Assembly (NCBI RefSeq): GCF_029255285.1
Contig: NZ_JAPUVI010000085.1
Span: 1-64,000, forward strand
Length of the DNA: 64,000 nucleotides
Direction: 5' to 3'
Origin: Accumulibacter sp.
GTDB taxonomy: Bacteria > Pseudomonadota > Gammaproteobacteria > Burkholderiales > Rhodocyclaceae
Part shown: positions 1 to 8,337 of the stretch, piece after piece
Numbering within the stretch: the stretch's first letter is position 1
How the letters are laid out: each line of letters starts with the position of its first letter
The notes under the pieces: generated by a model
Told to the model about the DNA's origin: nothing
Seen by the model: only the letters and a program-made list of their open reading frames with translations
Databases searched by the model: none
Translations under genes and position numbers: made by a program

Positions 1-588
1 CTGGTGCGCGAACGGCGAAGGCGTGGTTTCCCGGCGAGCAAGGAGCGGGGAGAGAGGTTGAGGCGCGAGAACGGGATTCACGCCCGTCACAAGCGCCGCG
101 ACAAGGTGACGACGGATTCGCGCCATGCCCTGCCGGTGGCAGACAACCTGTGGGCTCGCCAGTTCACAACCACCGCACCCCATCAGCTCTGGACCTCGGA
201 CATCACGTATTTATGGACGGATGAAGGCTGGCTGTACCTGGCTATCGTGCTGGATTTGCTCAACCGGGAAGTCGTGGGCTGGTCACTCAAACCCCGCCTG
301 ACGGCAGGCATCGTGACTGACGCCCTGACCATGGCGTGCTTCCGCCGCCGGCCTTTCCCGGGTCTGATGCCTCACTCCGACCGCGGTAGCCAGTACGCCA
401 GCCCTGCGTTTCAGGACGAGCTCAAGGCGTACGGCATGGTCTGTTCGATGAGCCACCAGGGCAATTGCTGGGATAACGCGTTCACCGAGAGCGGATTCAA
501 CCGCTTCAAGAAGGAGCGGGTACATGGCGTACGTCATGCCAGCCATGCCGCCATGAAGGCCACCCGCGTTGAAAAACAGGTAGCATGA
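1..588 (+). CDS. IS3-family transposase OrfB, truncated at both ends
   Basis: This is the catalytic (rve, retroviral-integrase-like) part of an IS3-type transposase, which cuts and joins insertion-sequence ends. The reading frame is open from the window edge, so the N-terminus lies upstream. The DDE triad is visible: Asp in TSDITY (codon at 199), Asp in HSDRGSQYAS, and Glu in NAFTESGFN, with the last two 35 residues apart as expected for DD35E enzymes. After the HGVRHASHAAMKA segment the usual family ending (a FDYIE...RRHS-like stretch) is missing; the frame runs instead into ATRVEKQVA and stops. That suggests the 3' end of the element has been lost and the frame fused to foreign DNA. No terminal inverted repeat is recognisable. 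Probably non-functional. Confidence 0.8.
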   Translation: MVRERRRRGFPASKERGERLRRENGIHARHKRRDKVTTDSRHALPVADNLWARQFTTTAPHQLWTSDITYLWTDEGWLYLAIVLDLLNREVVGWSLKPRLTAGIVTDALTMACFRRRPFPGLMPHSDRGSQYASPAFQDELKAYGMVCSMSHQGNCWDNAFTESGFNRFKKERVHGVRHASHAAMKATRVEKQVA

Positions 589-958
589 ACCCCACCCTTT
601 GGAAGACGAAAAACCGAGGGAAGCTCACCCGGCAAGCACTGGTGCAAGCGGCCGAGCTCTTCGCACAGGCCATGCGCGCGCTCGCCGTCGGCGACCGGGT
701 GGCCGCCCGACGCCAGCTCGACGCCAGCTCGACGCGTCCTTGTCCTTGCGCAGGCAGCGATTGGGCGAGGCGATTGGCCAGTGGCTCGATCTCGGCGCGA
801 CCGAAGACGGGAGTCGGGAGGCGGCCGGCAGGCCAGCGCCAGAGCAGCCGCTCGTCGCCCAGTCCGGCGACATCGGAGTGGATTGGCCCGACCAGAGCGA
901 CGCGATGGTGCTGAGCGCGTCGGCCGGCGAGTCCGGTTTCTCGTCGCGCCGGCCCTAG
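585..958 (+). pseudogene. Small hypothetical gene frameshifted by an 11-bp tandem duplication
   Basis: An ATG at 585 overlaps the transposase stop (ATGA). The first about 45 codons look like a helical, Ala/Arg-rich protein (KLTRQALVQAAELFAQAM), but the frame then changes character after two perfect copies of GACGCCAGCTC (709-719, 720-730). Removing one copy in silico joins this frame to the frame that reads SLSLRRQRLGEAIGQWLDLG and ends at the TAG at 956-958, giving about 120 residues. The duplicated unit is 11 bp, so its gain or loss switches the reading frame. I do not recognise the protein family. The gene is either a recent pseudogene or slippage-switched. Nothing else is evident between the transposase and the GST. 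Confidence 0.5.
709..730 (+). repeat. 11-bp perfect tandem duplication
   Basis: Two adjacent identical copies of GACGCCAGCTC, followed by a partial third copy (GACGC). The unit length is not a multiple of three, and the two flanking open frames become one when a single copy is removed. Confidence 0.85.
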
Positions 959-1575
959 GCGGCGGCGCTGCGGCGTTCGGCGATGCGCTCCCGGTAAGCT
1001 TGCAAGTGCGGCATGCCTTCCTCGCCCGGGCGGAACTTCATCAGCCCGCGCGCGAACTCCAGCGCGCAAAAGGCGGTGATGTCGGCAATCGTGAAGCGCT
1101 GTCCGGCAAGGTACGGCTGCGTGGCGAGTTCGCGATCAAGCCAGTGCGCCACCGCGCGCAGCTTCTCGCCCTGCGAGCGACCGAAATCGGGAAACTGCGG
1201 CTGCTCGAGCGGTGCCAGTCCGGGGTGGCAGTGACGGATCCAGTTGGCGATACCGCCAAACAGATAAAGTTCGACGCGACGATCCGCCATCTCGATGAAT
1301 GCCCGCTCTTCGTAGTCGCGCCCCATCAGGTTGGGGTCCGGTGCCAGACCCTCAAGATAGGTGCAGATGGCACGCGTTTCGCCAAGACAGCGGCCGTCGT
1401 CGAGTTCGAGAACCGGAACCTTGGCCAACGGGCTCTTGGCGCGAAATTTGTCGCTCCGGTGCTCGCCAGTGGTCAGGTCGACGACTTCGTGCGTGATGCC
1501 GGACAAGCCTTTCTCGGCAATGAACATCAGTACACGGCGTGGGTTGGGTGCTCTGGGTGAGACGAAAAGCTTCAT
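955..1575 (-). CDS. Glutathione S-transferase
   Basis: A 206-residue cytosolic GST. The N-terminal thioredoxin-like domain (about residues 1-80) starts MKLFVSPRAPNPRRV and contains the cis-proline segment KVPVLEL, where glutathione binds, followed by an ETRAICTYLE segment. The all-helical C-terminal domain runs to about 200, with the conserved FTIADIT capping motif near 150. A GAGGA ribosome-binding site precedes the ATG. It lies 49 bp downstream of a second GST on the same strand, so the two are probably co-transcribed. The substrate cannot be told from sequence; the family covers detoxification, dehalogenation and peroxide reduction. Confidence 0.85.
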   Translation of the reverse strand: MKLFVSPRAPNPRRVLMFIAEKGLSGITHEVVDLTTGEHRSDKFRAKSPLAKVPVLELDDGRCLGETRAICTYLEGLAPDPNLMGRDYEERAFIEMADRRVELYLFGGIANWIRHCHPGLAPLEQPQFPDFGRSQGEKLRAVAHWLDRELATQPYLAGQRFTIADITAFCALEFARGLMKFRPGEEGMPHLQAYRERIAERRSAAA

Positions 1576-1624
1576 GGTGTCCTCGCGGCTGGCAGACCTG
1601 CTTTGTGAATCGGAAAGTGTCGCT

Positions 1625-2332
1625 TCAGACGCCGGCGTCGCGTGATTGACCGGTTTCGACCATGCGGCGTGCCTCGGCGGCGAATTTTAGCGCTTGCTCG
1701 CCGTCGGCGTCGCGATCGAGAGCCGACGGCGGCGTGCTGATCCCTCTTTGTACGGCCGGACGCGAACGAATCTGGCGGCACCAGCGGGCGAGCTGCGGCA
1801 AGTCGTCGATCTCGATGCCCGACCAGCGATGCGTGCGCACCCAGGCCCAGTTGGCGATATCGGCAATCGAGTAGTCATCGGCCAGATACTCGTGTTCCTT
1901 GAGATGGCCGTCGAGCACCCGGAACAGCCGCTTGCATTCGCCCTGATAGCGGTCGATCGCGGGCTGGATCTTCTCTAGAAAATAGCGGAAAAACACGTTG
2001 GCCTGGCCCATCATCGGGCCGATGCCGCCCATCTGAAACATCAGCCACTGGATGACGCGCGACCGACCCTTGGGGTCCGGCGGCAGAAGCTGGCCGGTCT
2101 TCTCGGCGAGGTAGAGCAGAATGGCGCCGGATTCGAAAACGGCGAAGTCGTCTGCGTCCCGATCGACGATCGCCGGAATGCGCCCGTTCGGGTTGATCGC
2201 CAGAAACCAGGGCTGCTTCTGCTCGCTGGCCGCCAGATTCAGCTCGTGTACCGCATAGGGCAGCGCGAGTTCCTCGAGGGCAATCGAGATTTTGTGCCCA
2301 TTCGGGGTGGCCGCGGTGTAGAGATCGATCAT
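1625..2332 (-). CDS. Glutathione S-transferase, YghU/YfcG-like (Nu class)
   Basis: About 235 residues. The N-terminus [16 protein letters not shown] carries the TPNGHK signature typical of the E. coli YghU/YfcG disulfide-bond reductase group, and [11 protein letters not shown] is the cis-proline loop. The C-terminal helical domain contains YSIADIANW. The start at 2332 was chosen because AGGAGG (complement of 2341-2346) lies 8 nt ahead of it; another ATG two codons earlier is too close to that site. The frame stays open further upstream, but that extension does not resemble a GST. It is the first gene of a two-GST unit. Members of this group reduce disulfides and organic hydroperoxides with glutathione; the role here is inferred. 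Confidence 0.85.
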   Translation of the reverse strand: MIDLYTAATPNGHKISIALEELALPYAVHELNLAASEQKQPWFLAINPNGRIPAIVDRDADDFAVFESGAILLYLAEKTGQLLPPDPKGRSRVIQWLMFQMGGIGPMMGQANVFFRYFLEKIQPAIDRYQGECKRLFRVLDGHLKEHEYLADDYSIADIANWAWVRTHRWSGIEIDDLPQLARWCRQIRSRPAVQRGISTPPSALDRDADGEQALKFAAEARRMVETGQSRDAGV

Positions 2333-2549
2333 GGTCATTGCCTCCTGATGGAAATAGGCACGCCAGCCAAGCGCTGCGTAGCGGGGGCATGATCGAGCAA
2401 TGTCGTCGCGTTGGCAACTCCTGCCACCGGCCGCTGGCCGAGCAGGCGTTGCCATTCGGTAGAGCCTTCGGTCTGCGCGCCGTGTTCTTTCACCGGCCGA
2501 TCTTTCGGGCTATCATCGTCGCAGGATGTTGCCGGAGGCTCGATCGCCA

Positions 2550-4883
2550 ATGAGTTCGATGACTGCGCCGTCAGGCCGTGCCAGCGCCAACGTTCGGGAA
2601 GCCCTCTCGTTGCCGGCTGGGGCGGGCGCACCGGCGGACACTTCCGGCAACCCCAATCCCTACCCAGGTCTTGCCGCGTACAAACCGGAGGCGCACCACC
2701 TCTTCTTCGGGCGTGACGAGGACGTCGCGCGTGCGAGCGAACGCTTGGCACGGACTCGACTGCTCAGCGTCGTTGGCCGCTCAGGTACCGGAAAGTCGTC
2801 ACTGGTCGCCGCCGGCATCGTCCCTCGCTTGCGCGAAATGCTCGGCGACATCGCCTATCGGCGCTGCGAGCCGCAGGCCGATCCATGCCGGCAGCTCGCC
2901 GAAGCGCTGTGTCGTGAGTTGCCGCGGAGTGAACGCGAGCAACAGCGCATCGACGAACTGCGGCGGGCAGTCAACGGCATCGTCGACATCGGCGCTCCCA
3001 ATTCGTCCGAAGAACGTCTGGCGTCTGCCATCGAACACTTCTTCGACCAGCCCGGTGAGCGGCTGGTCTTGCTGATCGACCAGTTCGAAGGGCTTTTCAC
3101 TCACGCCCCGGCTGCCTCGGGGCGGCGTTTTCGCGACCTGCTCGATGCCCTGCTCAGGGTCGATCGCCTCTATCTGGTACTGACGCTGCGCAGCGAATTC
3201 ACGGCCCGCTTGATGGAGTGGCTGGGGGAGGAGCTTTTCCGCGAGTCTCTCATGGTGCTCGAGCCGATCACCGGGCGAGAGCAGTTGCACGCCATCATCA
3301 CCGGTCCGGCTGAGGCGTATGGCGTGCCGGTACAGAAGGAACTGCTGGCCCGACTCGTGATGGCGGCGAGCGTCAGCAGCGGCGCGTTGCCGCTGATTGC
3401 TCTCAGTCTCGAGAAACTGTTCGAGCAGCGCGACCCCGAGCGGGGCCTGACGCTCGAAGCCTACCAGCAGATGGGTGGCCTGGAGAGCATCGTCGAGAGC
3501 GCCGCAGCGAGCATCGAGCGATTGATCGTCAGTGAGCCCGAGTTGGAGCTTGCTTGTGTTCGCCTGTTCGCCGAGCTGGCGACCGTGGTCGACGAACTGC
3601 CGACCCGCCGTACCGTCGAGATCGCGCCGCTGCGAGCCGATCCGCTGCTCGGTCGGTTGGTCGATGCCTTGCGCAGCCAGGGCTTTCTGGCCGATCCCGA
3701 CGACCGGCACGTCGAGCTTGCCCACGAAACGTTGCTCAGCCATTGGCCACGCCTGCGTCAATGGTGCGACCGCTATCGTGCCAGTCTGGCGCTGCGCCGG
3801 CAGGCGAAACAGGCGGCGAGGGACTGGCTGCAGGCGGTCGAGCACGACGAGGCGTTGCCCGCCAGCGGTCAGGCCCGGCGCGCCGACGCGCTGCGTTGGG
3901 GCTGGGAAAGGCAGAGGCCGGTGCTGCTCGCCTTGCTCGATCTGGGCAACCGGTCGGCGCCCGTCGAACCGGACTTCGACGATTCCGGCATCGACGCCTG
4001 GCGGGTGCTCGAGAGCAGCTTGGAGAAAGGCTTGCGCCGTTTTCTCCAGCCGGAGCCGCTGACGCTGCTCGACGAACTGAGCGGTGACGAGACGGCGCAT
4101 CATCGACGCGAGGAAATCGGTTTGCGGCTCAATCAGATGGGGGATCCGCGGCGCGGCGTCGGTTTGGCGGCCAGCGGTCTTCCCGAAATCGCCTGGGTCG
4201 ACGTGACGGCCGGCGAAGTTCAGCTCGAAGGCAAAGGTAGTCAGGTTTTCGCGGTCGACGCGTTGCGTATCGCGCGATATCCGGTCACCTGGCAACAGTA
4301 CAATGCCTTCGTCAATGCGGAAGACGGCTATCGTGACCGGCGCTGGTGGCGAAAACTGAAGCAAAGGAAGCAGCCCGGCGAGGCGCGCTGGGGTTTTCTG
4401 AACTACCCGGCGATCAACGTCTGCTGGAGCGACGCGATCGCCTTTTGCCGCTGGCTCAACGAGCAGTTCGGGTCGCACGGGCCAGATGTCATTCGCTTGC
4501 CGACCGAATGGGAATGGCAATGGGTTGCCCAGTCCGGCGCCGCCAGGCGGAAGTACCCATGGTCCGAAGAATGGAATCCAGCACGCGCCAACAGCCACGA
4601 AAGCGGCGTTGGCCGGACGATGGCCGTCGGCATGTATCCCGCGGGGGCGCCGGACGGATCGCTGGTGGCTGATCTGGCTGGAAACGTGTGGGAATGGTGT
4701 CTCAACGAGTATCACCAGCCGGCCAACACGCAGATTGGTGGTGATCAGCCGCGAGCGATGCGCGGAGGTTCCTGGCTCGACTATCCGGGTGATTTGCGGG
4801 CGGCCAAACGCGAGTATTTTGCGCCCGACGACCGCGACGGCGACATCGGCTTTCGCATCGTTCTGGCGCCGCCGCTTGACTAG
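2550..4883 (+). CDS. STAND NTPase fused to formylglycine-enzyme (FGE-sulfatase) domain
   Basis: A 777-residue fusion. The N-terminal part opens with NPYPGLAAYKPEAHHLFFGR, the hallmark entry of the nSTAND1 family, followed by Walker A GRSGTGKSS (about 76-84) and Walker B LVLLIDQFE (about 172-180). The middle is helical and resembles winged-helix and linker regions of STAND proteins. From about 570 to the end it is an FGE-sulfatase/C-type-lectin fold (YPVTWQQYNAF, RLPTEWEWQWVA, DLAGNVWEW, RGGSW and GFRIVLAP). The start at 2550 follows GGAGG at 2534-2538; an ATG at 2526 is possible. No WD40 or caspase domain is present. Such proteins act as ATP-driven sensors or immune switches, and the lectin-fold part is a common target of diversity-generating retroelements. 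The role here is inferred. Confidence 0.85.
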   Translation: MSSMTAPSGRASANVREALSLPAGAGAPADTSGNPNPYPGLAAYKPEAHHLFFGRDEDVARASERLARTRLLSVVGRSGTGKSSLVAAGIVPRLREMLGDIAYRRCEPQADPCRQLAEALCRELPRSEREQQRIDELRRAVNGIVDIGAPNSSEERLASAIEHFFDQPGERLVLLIDQFEGLFTHAPAASGRRFRDLLDALLRVDRLYLVLTLRSEFTARLMEWLGEELFRESLMVLEPITGREQLHAIITGPAEAYGVPVQKELLARLVMAASVSSGALPLIALSLEKLFEQRDPERGLTLEAYQQMGGLESIVESAAASIERLIVSEPELELACVRLFAELATVVDELPTRRTVEIAPLRADPLLGRLVDALRSQGFLADPDDRHVELAHETLLSHWPRLRQWCDRYRASLALRRQAKQAARDWLQAVEHDEALPASGQARRADALRWGWERQRPVLLALLDLGNRSAPVEPDFDDSGIDAWRVLESSLEKGLRRFLQPEPLTLLDELSGDETAHHRREEIGLRLNQMGDPRRGVGLAASGLPEIAWVDVTAGEVQLEGKGSQVFAVDALRIARYPVTWQQYNAFVNAEDGYRDRRWWRKLKQRKQPGEARWGFLNYPAINVCWSDAIAFCRWLNEQFGSHGPDVIRLPTEWEWQWVAQSGAARRKYPWSEEWNPARANSHESGVGRTMAVGMYPAGAPDGSLVADLAGNVWEWCLNEYHQPANTQIGGDQPRAMRGGSWLDYPGDLRAAKREYFAPDDRDGDIGFRIVLAPPLD

Positions 4884-4913
4884 CGCCGCGCGCGTGACGG
4901 GTGTGGCCGGCGA

Positions 4914-4937
4914 CCCGGCGGATCGCCGGGGGGTTTT
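4914..4937 (+). terminator. Possible intrinsic terminator or cruciform after the STAND-FGE gene
   Basis: CCCGGCG and CGCCGGG form a 7-bp stem around a GAT loop, followed by GGG and four T residues, about 30 bp after the stop codon. The T tract is short for a terminator. A GC-rich inverted repeat just after a lectin-fold target gene is also what diversity-generating retroelements use. Confidence 0.4.
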
Positions 4938-5002
4938 CTGCTCGTCTGCCGGAGCAACGCGAAAAAAATCTCCCAAAGACCCCTTCGATGACCGGCAAGC
5001 GA

Positions 5003-5032
5003 TTGAACTTTCTGAGTTATCGGCGCTATCAT
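5003..5032 (+). promoter_or_regulatory. Sigma70-type promoter for ppk2
   Basis: TTGAAC (5003-5008) and TATCAT (5027-5032) are separated by 18 bp, predicting a start near 5039 and a leader of about 60 nt before the PPK2 ATG. No Pho box was recognised. Confidence 0.5.
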
Positions 5033-5098
5033 GATAAATGCCGCCGATCGTCGATCAGGCGACAGATCTGTAGAACATATCCACTTGGAGAGAGATAG

Positions 5099-6367
5099 AT
5101 GGACAAGAGAACGCCGCCGCCCGCACCTTCTTCCGACAGCGTCACGTCGGGCGGGACTGCACCCGTCGACGCCGTCGAGACACCGGTCGGCAAGCCGGCA
5201 GGGCGAGCGCCGAGGGCGCGCGCCGCTTCGGCGGCCACGCGGGCGGCGCAGCCACGCCGGGCGTCGGCCGGCGACGTGGCTCCGGCGCGTACGCCGGCCG
5301 CCATGGAGGCGTATGACGTTGCCGAAGCGGCCAGTTCGGCCATCGAGCAGAAGAAGGTGGCCCTGAGCGACATCATCGCCCATGTCTCGGTGGGCGATAC
5401 GGCATCATTGGCCAAGACGCTGGAAGCGATCATGACCGGCTCGTCGCCGGACGATGCGCAGGCCTTGCGCAAGGCGCTGCTCGGCAAGGAAGAAGCGCCG
5501 GCGGCGAAACCGGCGAGCAGCCCGGACGACGAACTGGCGACGAGCTGGCGCGACACGAATTCCTACCCCTACCGCAACCTGATGTCGCGCCGGGCCTACG
5601 AGAAGCAGAAATACCGCTTGCAGGTCGAACTTCTCAAGCTGCAGAACTGGGTCAAAGAGACCGGGCAACGTGTCGTGATCATCTTCGAAGGGCGCGATGC
5701 CGCCGGCAAGGGCGGCGCCATCAAGCGCTTCACCGAGCACCTCAACCCGCGCGGCGGACGCGTCGTGGCGCTCGAGAAGCCGAGCGAACTGGAGCGTGGC
5801 CAGTGGTATTTTCAGCGCTACGTCAAGCATTTGCCAACAGCCGGCGAGATCGTGTTCTGCGACCGCTCGTGGTACAACCGGGCCGGCGTCGAGCGCGTCA
5901 TGGGCTTTTGCACGGACGACGAGTATACCGAGTTCATGCGCCAGACGCCCGAAGTCGAGCGGACCCTGGTGCGTAGCGGCATCCACCTGATCAAGTTCTG
6001 GTTCTCGGTCAGCCGCAAGGAGCAGCGGCGTCGCTTCAAGGAGCGCGAAGTGCATCCGCTCAAGCAGTGGAAACTGTCGCCGATCGACCTTGCCTCGCTC
6101 GACAAGTGGGACGACTACACCAAGGCCAAGGAGGCGATGTTCTTCCACACCGACACGGCCGAAACCCCCTGGACGGTGATCAAGTCGGATTGCAAGAAAC
6201 GCGCTCGATTGAACGCGATGCGTTACGTGCTGCATAAGCTGAACTACGTCGGCAAGGACGTCGACGCCATCGGGCCGATCGACCCGCTGCTCGTCGGTCG
6301 CCCGCACGTGGTTTACGAGCCCAGCGGTTCGGCGCTGCCGGCCGGCACGCATACGCCGATCCTGTAG
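5099..6367 (+). CDS. ppk2: Polyphosphate kinase 2 (class I PPK2)
   Basis: PPK2 transfers phosphate between polyphosphate and nucleoside diphosphates, mostly making GTP/ATP from polyP. The catalytic domain occupies about residues 150-400: NSYPYRNLMSRRAYE at its start, Walker A FEGRDAAGKGG (about 196-206), the Walker-B region CDRSWYNRAGVERVMGF, and the lid region with EQRRRFKERE and KQWKLSPID. About 140 N-terminal residues are Ala/Pro/Thr-rich, low in complexity, and add to the usual roughly 300-residue core. A GGAGAGAG site lies just ahead of the ATG. It stands alone, divergent from maiA's end, with its own promoter. It would link polyP stores to nucleotide energy charge. Confidence 0.93.
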   Translation: MDKRTPPPAPSSDSVTSGGTAPVDAVETPVGKPAGRAPRARAASAATRAAQPRRASAGDVAPARTPAAMEAYDVAEAASSAIEQKKVALSDIIAHVSVGDTASLAKTLEAIMTGSSPDDAQALRKALLGKEEAPAAKPASSPDDELATSWRDTNSYPYRNLMSRRAYEKQKYRLQVELLKLQNWVKETGQRVVIIFEGRDAAGKGGAIKRFTEHLNPRGGRVVALEKPSELERGQWYFQRYVKHLPTAGEIVFCDRSWYNRAGVERVMGFCTDDEYTEFMRQTPEVERTLVRSGIHLIKFWFSVSRKEQRRRFKEREVHPLKQWKLSPIDLASLDKWDDYTKAKEAMFFHTDTAETPWTVIKSDCKKRARLNAMRYVLHKLNYVGKDVDAIGPIDPLLVGRPHVVYEPSGSALPAGTHTPIL

Positions 6368-6495
6368 TCCCGACGCTTGGTCTTGCAATGGGCATCCGGG
6401 GCGCGGGCGCGCTTCCGATGCCCGTCGTCGTTGGGCGTAGCGGCCACGATGCCAGCGTGAAGGCGCTTCCGCTGGTCTTCTTGCCCCGCGCTGGT

Positions 6496-7143
6496 TTATT
6501 CGCTGTCGGGTTGGCGTGCCGGGTGTGCCGCCGCAAAAGCTTCCAGTTCGACACAAAGGCGATTGATGCGGCGGATCGTCGGGTAGGGAGTCAAGTCCAC
6601 CGAGAAGCGTTCGGCGTTGAAAACCTGGGGGATCAGGCAGCAGTCGGCGAGCGTCGGCTGGTCGCCGTGGCAGAAGTCGCCGGTGTGCTCGTCGCGCGCC
6701 AAATGCGTCTCGATGGCGCGAAACCCTTCCTCGATCCAGTGCCGGTACCAGGCCGCCTTTTCTTCCTCGGACACCCGCAGCGTGTTACCGAGATACTTGA
6801 GGACGCGTAGATTGTTGATCGGATGGATATCGCAGGCGACGATCAGCGCCAGCGCGCGGACTCTCGCCCGCCCCGCTGGGTCGGCCGGGAGCAGCGCTCT
6901 GCCGGGGTAAGCTTCGTCGAGGTAGTCGAGAATCGCCAGCGACTGGCTGATTGTGATCTCGCCATCCTGCAGGCAGGGCAACAGGGCCCCCGGGTTGATA
7001 GCGCGGTAGCCGGCTTGCAGGTGTTCGCCGCCGTGGCGCAGCAGATGCACCGGCATGGTTTCGTAGGCCAGATCCTTGAGTTGCAGTCCGAGGCGCACGC
7101 GGTAGGCGGCAGAGCTGCGGAAGTAGCTGTAGAGCTTGAGCAT
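6496..7143 (-). CDS. maiA: Maleylacetoacetate isomerase (zeta-class GST)
   Basis: 215 residues, the normal size for MaiA, which uses glutathione to isomerise maleylacetoacetate or maleylpyruvate to the fumaryl form in tyrosine, homogentisate or gentisate breakdown. The zeta-class active-site motif SSAAYRVRLGL is at residues 10-20, and NPGALLPCLQDG carries the cis-proline. The C-terminal domain has DIHPINNLRVLKYL and QPTLADCCLIPQ, both typical of MaiA. It is the last of three minus-strand genes (VOC dioxygenase, FAH family, MaiA), which would catalyse successive steps of aromatic-ring catabolism. The homogentisate dioxygenase itself is not in the window. Confidence 0.9.
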   Translation of the reverse strand: MLKLYSYFRSSAAYRVRLGLQLKDLAYETMPVHLLRHGGEHLQAGYRAINPGALLPCLQDGEITISQSLAILDYLDEAYPGRALLPADPAGRARVRALALIVACDIHPINNLRVLKYLGNTLRVSEEEKAAWYRHWIEEGFRAIETHLARDEHTGDFCHGDQPTLADCCLIPQVFNAERFSVDLTPYPTIRRINRLCVELEAFAAAHPARQPDSE

Positions 7144-7218
7144 GGCCGTTCCTTGCTGGTCGATGGGTGTGGCGCCGGGCGGCCTCCCGGCGCAGGGTGC
7201 TGGCGCGGCGTGCCCGTT

Positions 7219-8241
7219 TCACTGCGCCGCCGCCCAGGGCGCCACGGCCTGTTCGATGGCGCCGAAAACGCTGCGACCGTCGCGGTCGAGCATCTCGATC
7301 CGGACACGGTCGCCGAACTTCAGGAAGCCGGTCTGCGGAGCGCCTTTTTCCAGGGTTTCGTACATCCGCAACTCGGCCAGGCAGCAATAGCCGACGCCGC
7401 CGTCGCCGATGCTCGAGCCATGCGTCGCCATCTGCCGGTTGGAGACCGTTCCCGACCCGATGATCGACCCGGCCTCCAGCTCGCGTGTCCGGGCGGCGTG
7501 CGCGATCAGTCGGGTGAAGTCGAATGTCATGTCGAGGCCGGCATTCGGCTGGCCGAAGAGCCGGCCGTTGATATGCACCAGCAAGGGCAGATGGACCTTG
7601 CCGCCGTGCCAGGCGTCGCCCAGTTCGTCGGGTGTCACGGCCACGGGCGAGAAGGCGGTGGCCGGTTTCGACTGGAAGAAGCCGAAACCCTTGGCCAGTT
7701 CCTCAGGGATCAGATGGCGCAGCGACACGTCGTTGGCCAGCATCAGCAGGCGGATGGCCGCCGCGCATTCGTCTGCCCCGGCGCCCATCGGCACGTCGCC
7801 GGTGATGACCGCCAATTCCGCCTCGAGATCGATTCCCCAGTCCTCGGAGAGCGCCCGTATCGGGTCGCGCGGACCGACGAAGGAATCGGATCCGCCCTGG
7901 TAGATCAGCGGGTCGCTGCGCAAAGAAGCCGGCAGTTCGGCTCCACGCGCCCGGCGCACCAGTTCCACGTGGTTGATGTACGCTGATCCGTCGGCCCATT
8001 GGTAGGCCCGCGGCAGCGGCGAATGGCAGCGCTCCTCGGCGAAAGGCTGGGCGTGCCGCGCGGCGCCGTTGTTCAGGCCGACATAGACCTCGCTTAGCTG
8101 CGGCGCGCAGTCCGACCAGTCGTCGAGGGCTTGCTGAAGCGTGCGGGCGATGCCTGCAACCGGCTGGCAGCGAGTCAGGTCACGGCTGACCACGACCAGC
8201 GTGCCATCGCGGCCGCCCGATTTCAGGGTGGCAAGTTTCAT
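7219..8241 (-). CDS. Fumarylacetoacetate hydrolase family protein
   Basis: About 340 residues. FAH-family enzymes hydrolyse or decarboxylate beta-diketo acids at a Mg2+/Ca2+ site. The metal-binding region is seen in DLEAELAVITGDVP, with the catalytic-core features LRHLIPEELAKGFGFFQSKP and the family ending SIIGSGTVSNR. The start MKLATLKSGGRDGTL at 8241 has a GGAGGA site eight nt ahead; the open frame further upstream is GC-rich and unlike protein. It lies 75 bp before maiA on the same strand, so together they would turn maleylacetoacetate (or maleylpyruvate) into fumarate plus acetoacetate (or pyruvate). The exact substrate is inferred from this neighbour. Confidence 0.87.
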   Translation of the reverse strand: MKLATLKSGGRDGTLVVVSRDLTRCQPVAGIARTLQQALDDWSDCAPQLSEVYVGLNNGAARHAQPFAEERCHSPLPRAYQWADGSAYINHVELVRRARGAELPASLRSDPLIYQGGSDSFVGPRDPIRALSEDWGIDLEAELAVITGDVPMGAGADECAAAIRLLMLANDVSLRHLIPEELAKGFGFFQSKPATAFSPVAVTPDELGDAWHGGKVHLPLLVHINGRLFGQPNAGLDMTFDFTRLIAHAARTRELEAGSIIGSGTVSNRQMATHGSSIGDGGVGYCCLAELRMYETLEKGAPQTGFLKFGDRVRIEMLDRDGRSVFGAIEQAVAPWAAAQ

Positions 8242-8337
8242 CGCTCGATTCCTCCGTTGTCTCGTCTGCTGTCCGAGGTACGGCAGCAGAGCCCTGCGCC
8301 GCCCGGCGCGGCGCACGCTCGGACCCGCGGGCGCCGC

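Noticed and set aside
2799-4976. A 725-codon open frame on the minus strand under the STAND-FGE gene
   Set aside because: The plus strand has Walker A/B and FGE motifs; the reverse frame has none and covers the following intergenic region too.
6388-6424. Inverted repeat GGGCATCCGG / CCGATGCCC after ppk2
   Set aside because: A large loop, a bulge and no T tract, so neither a terminator nor a known repeat could be supported.
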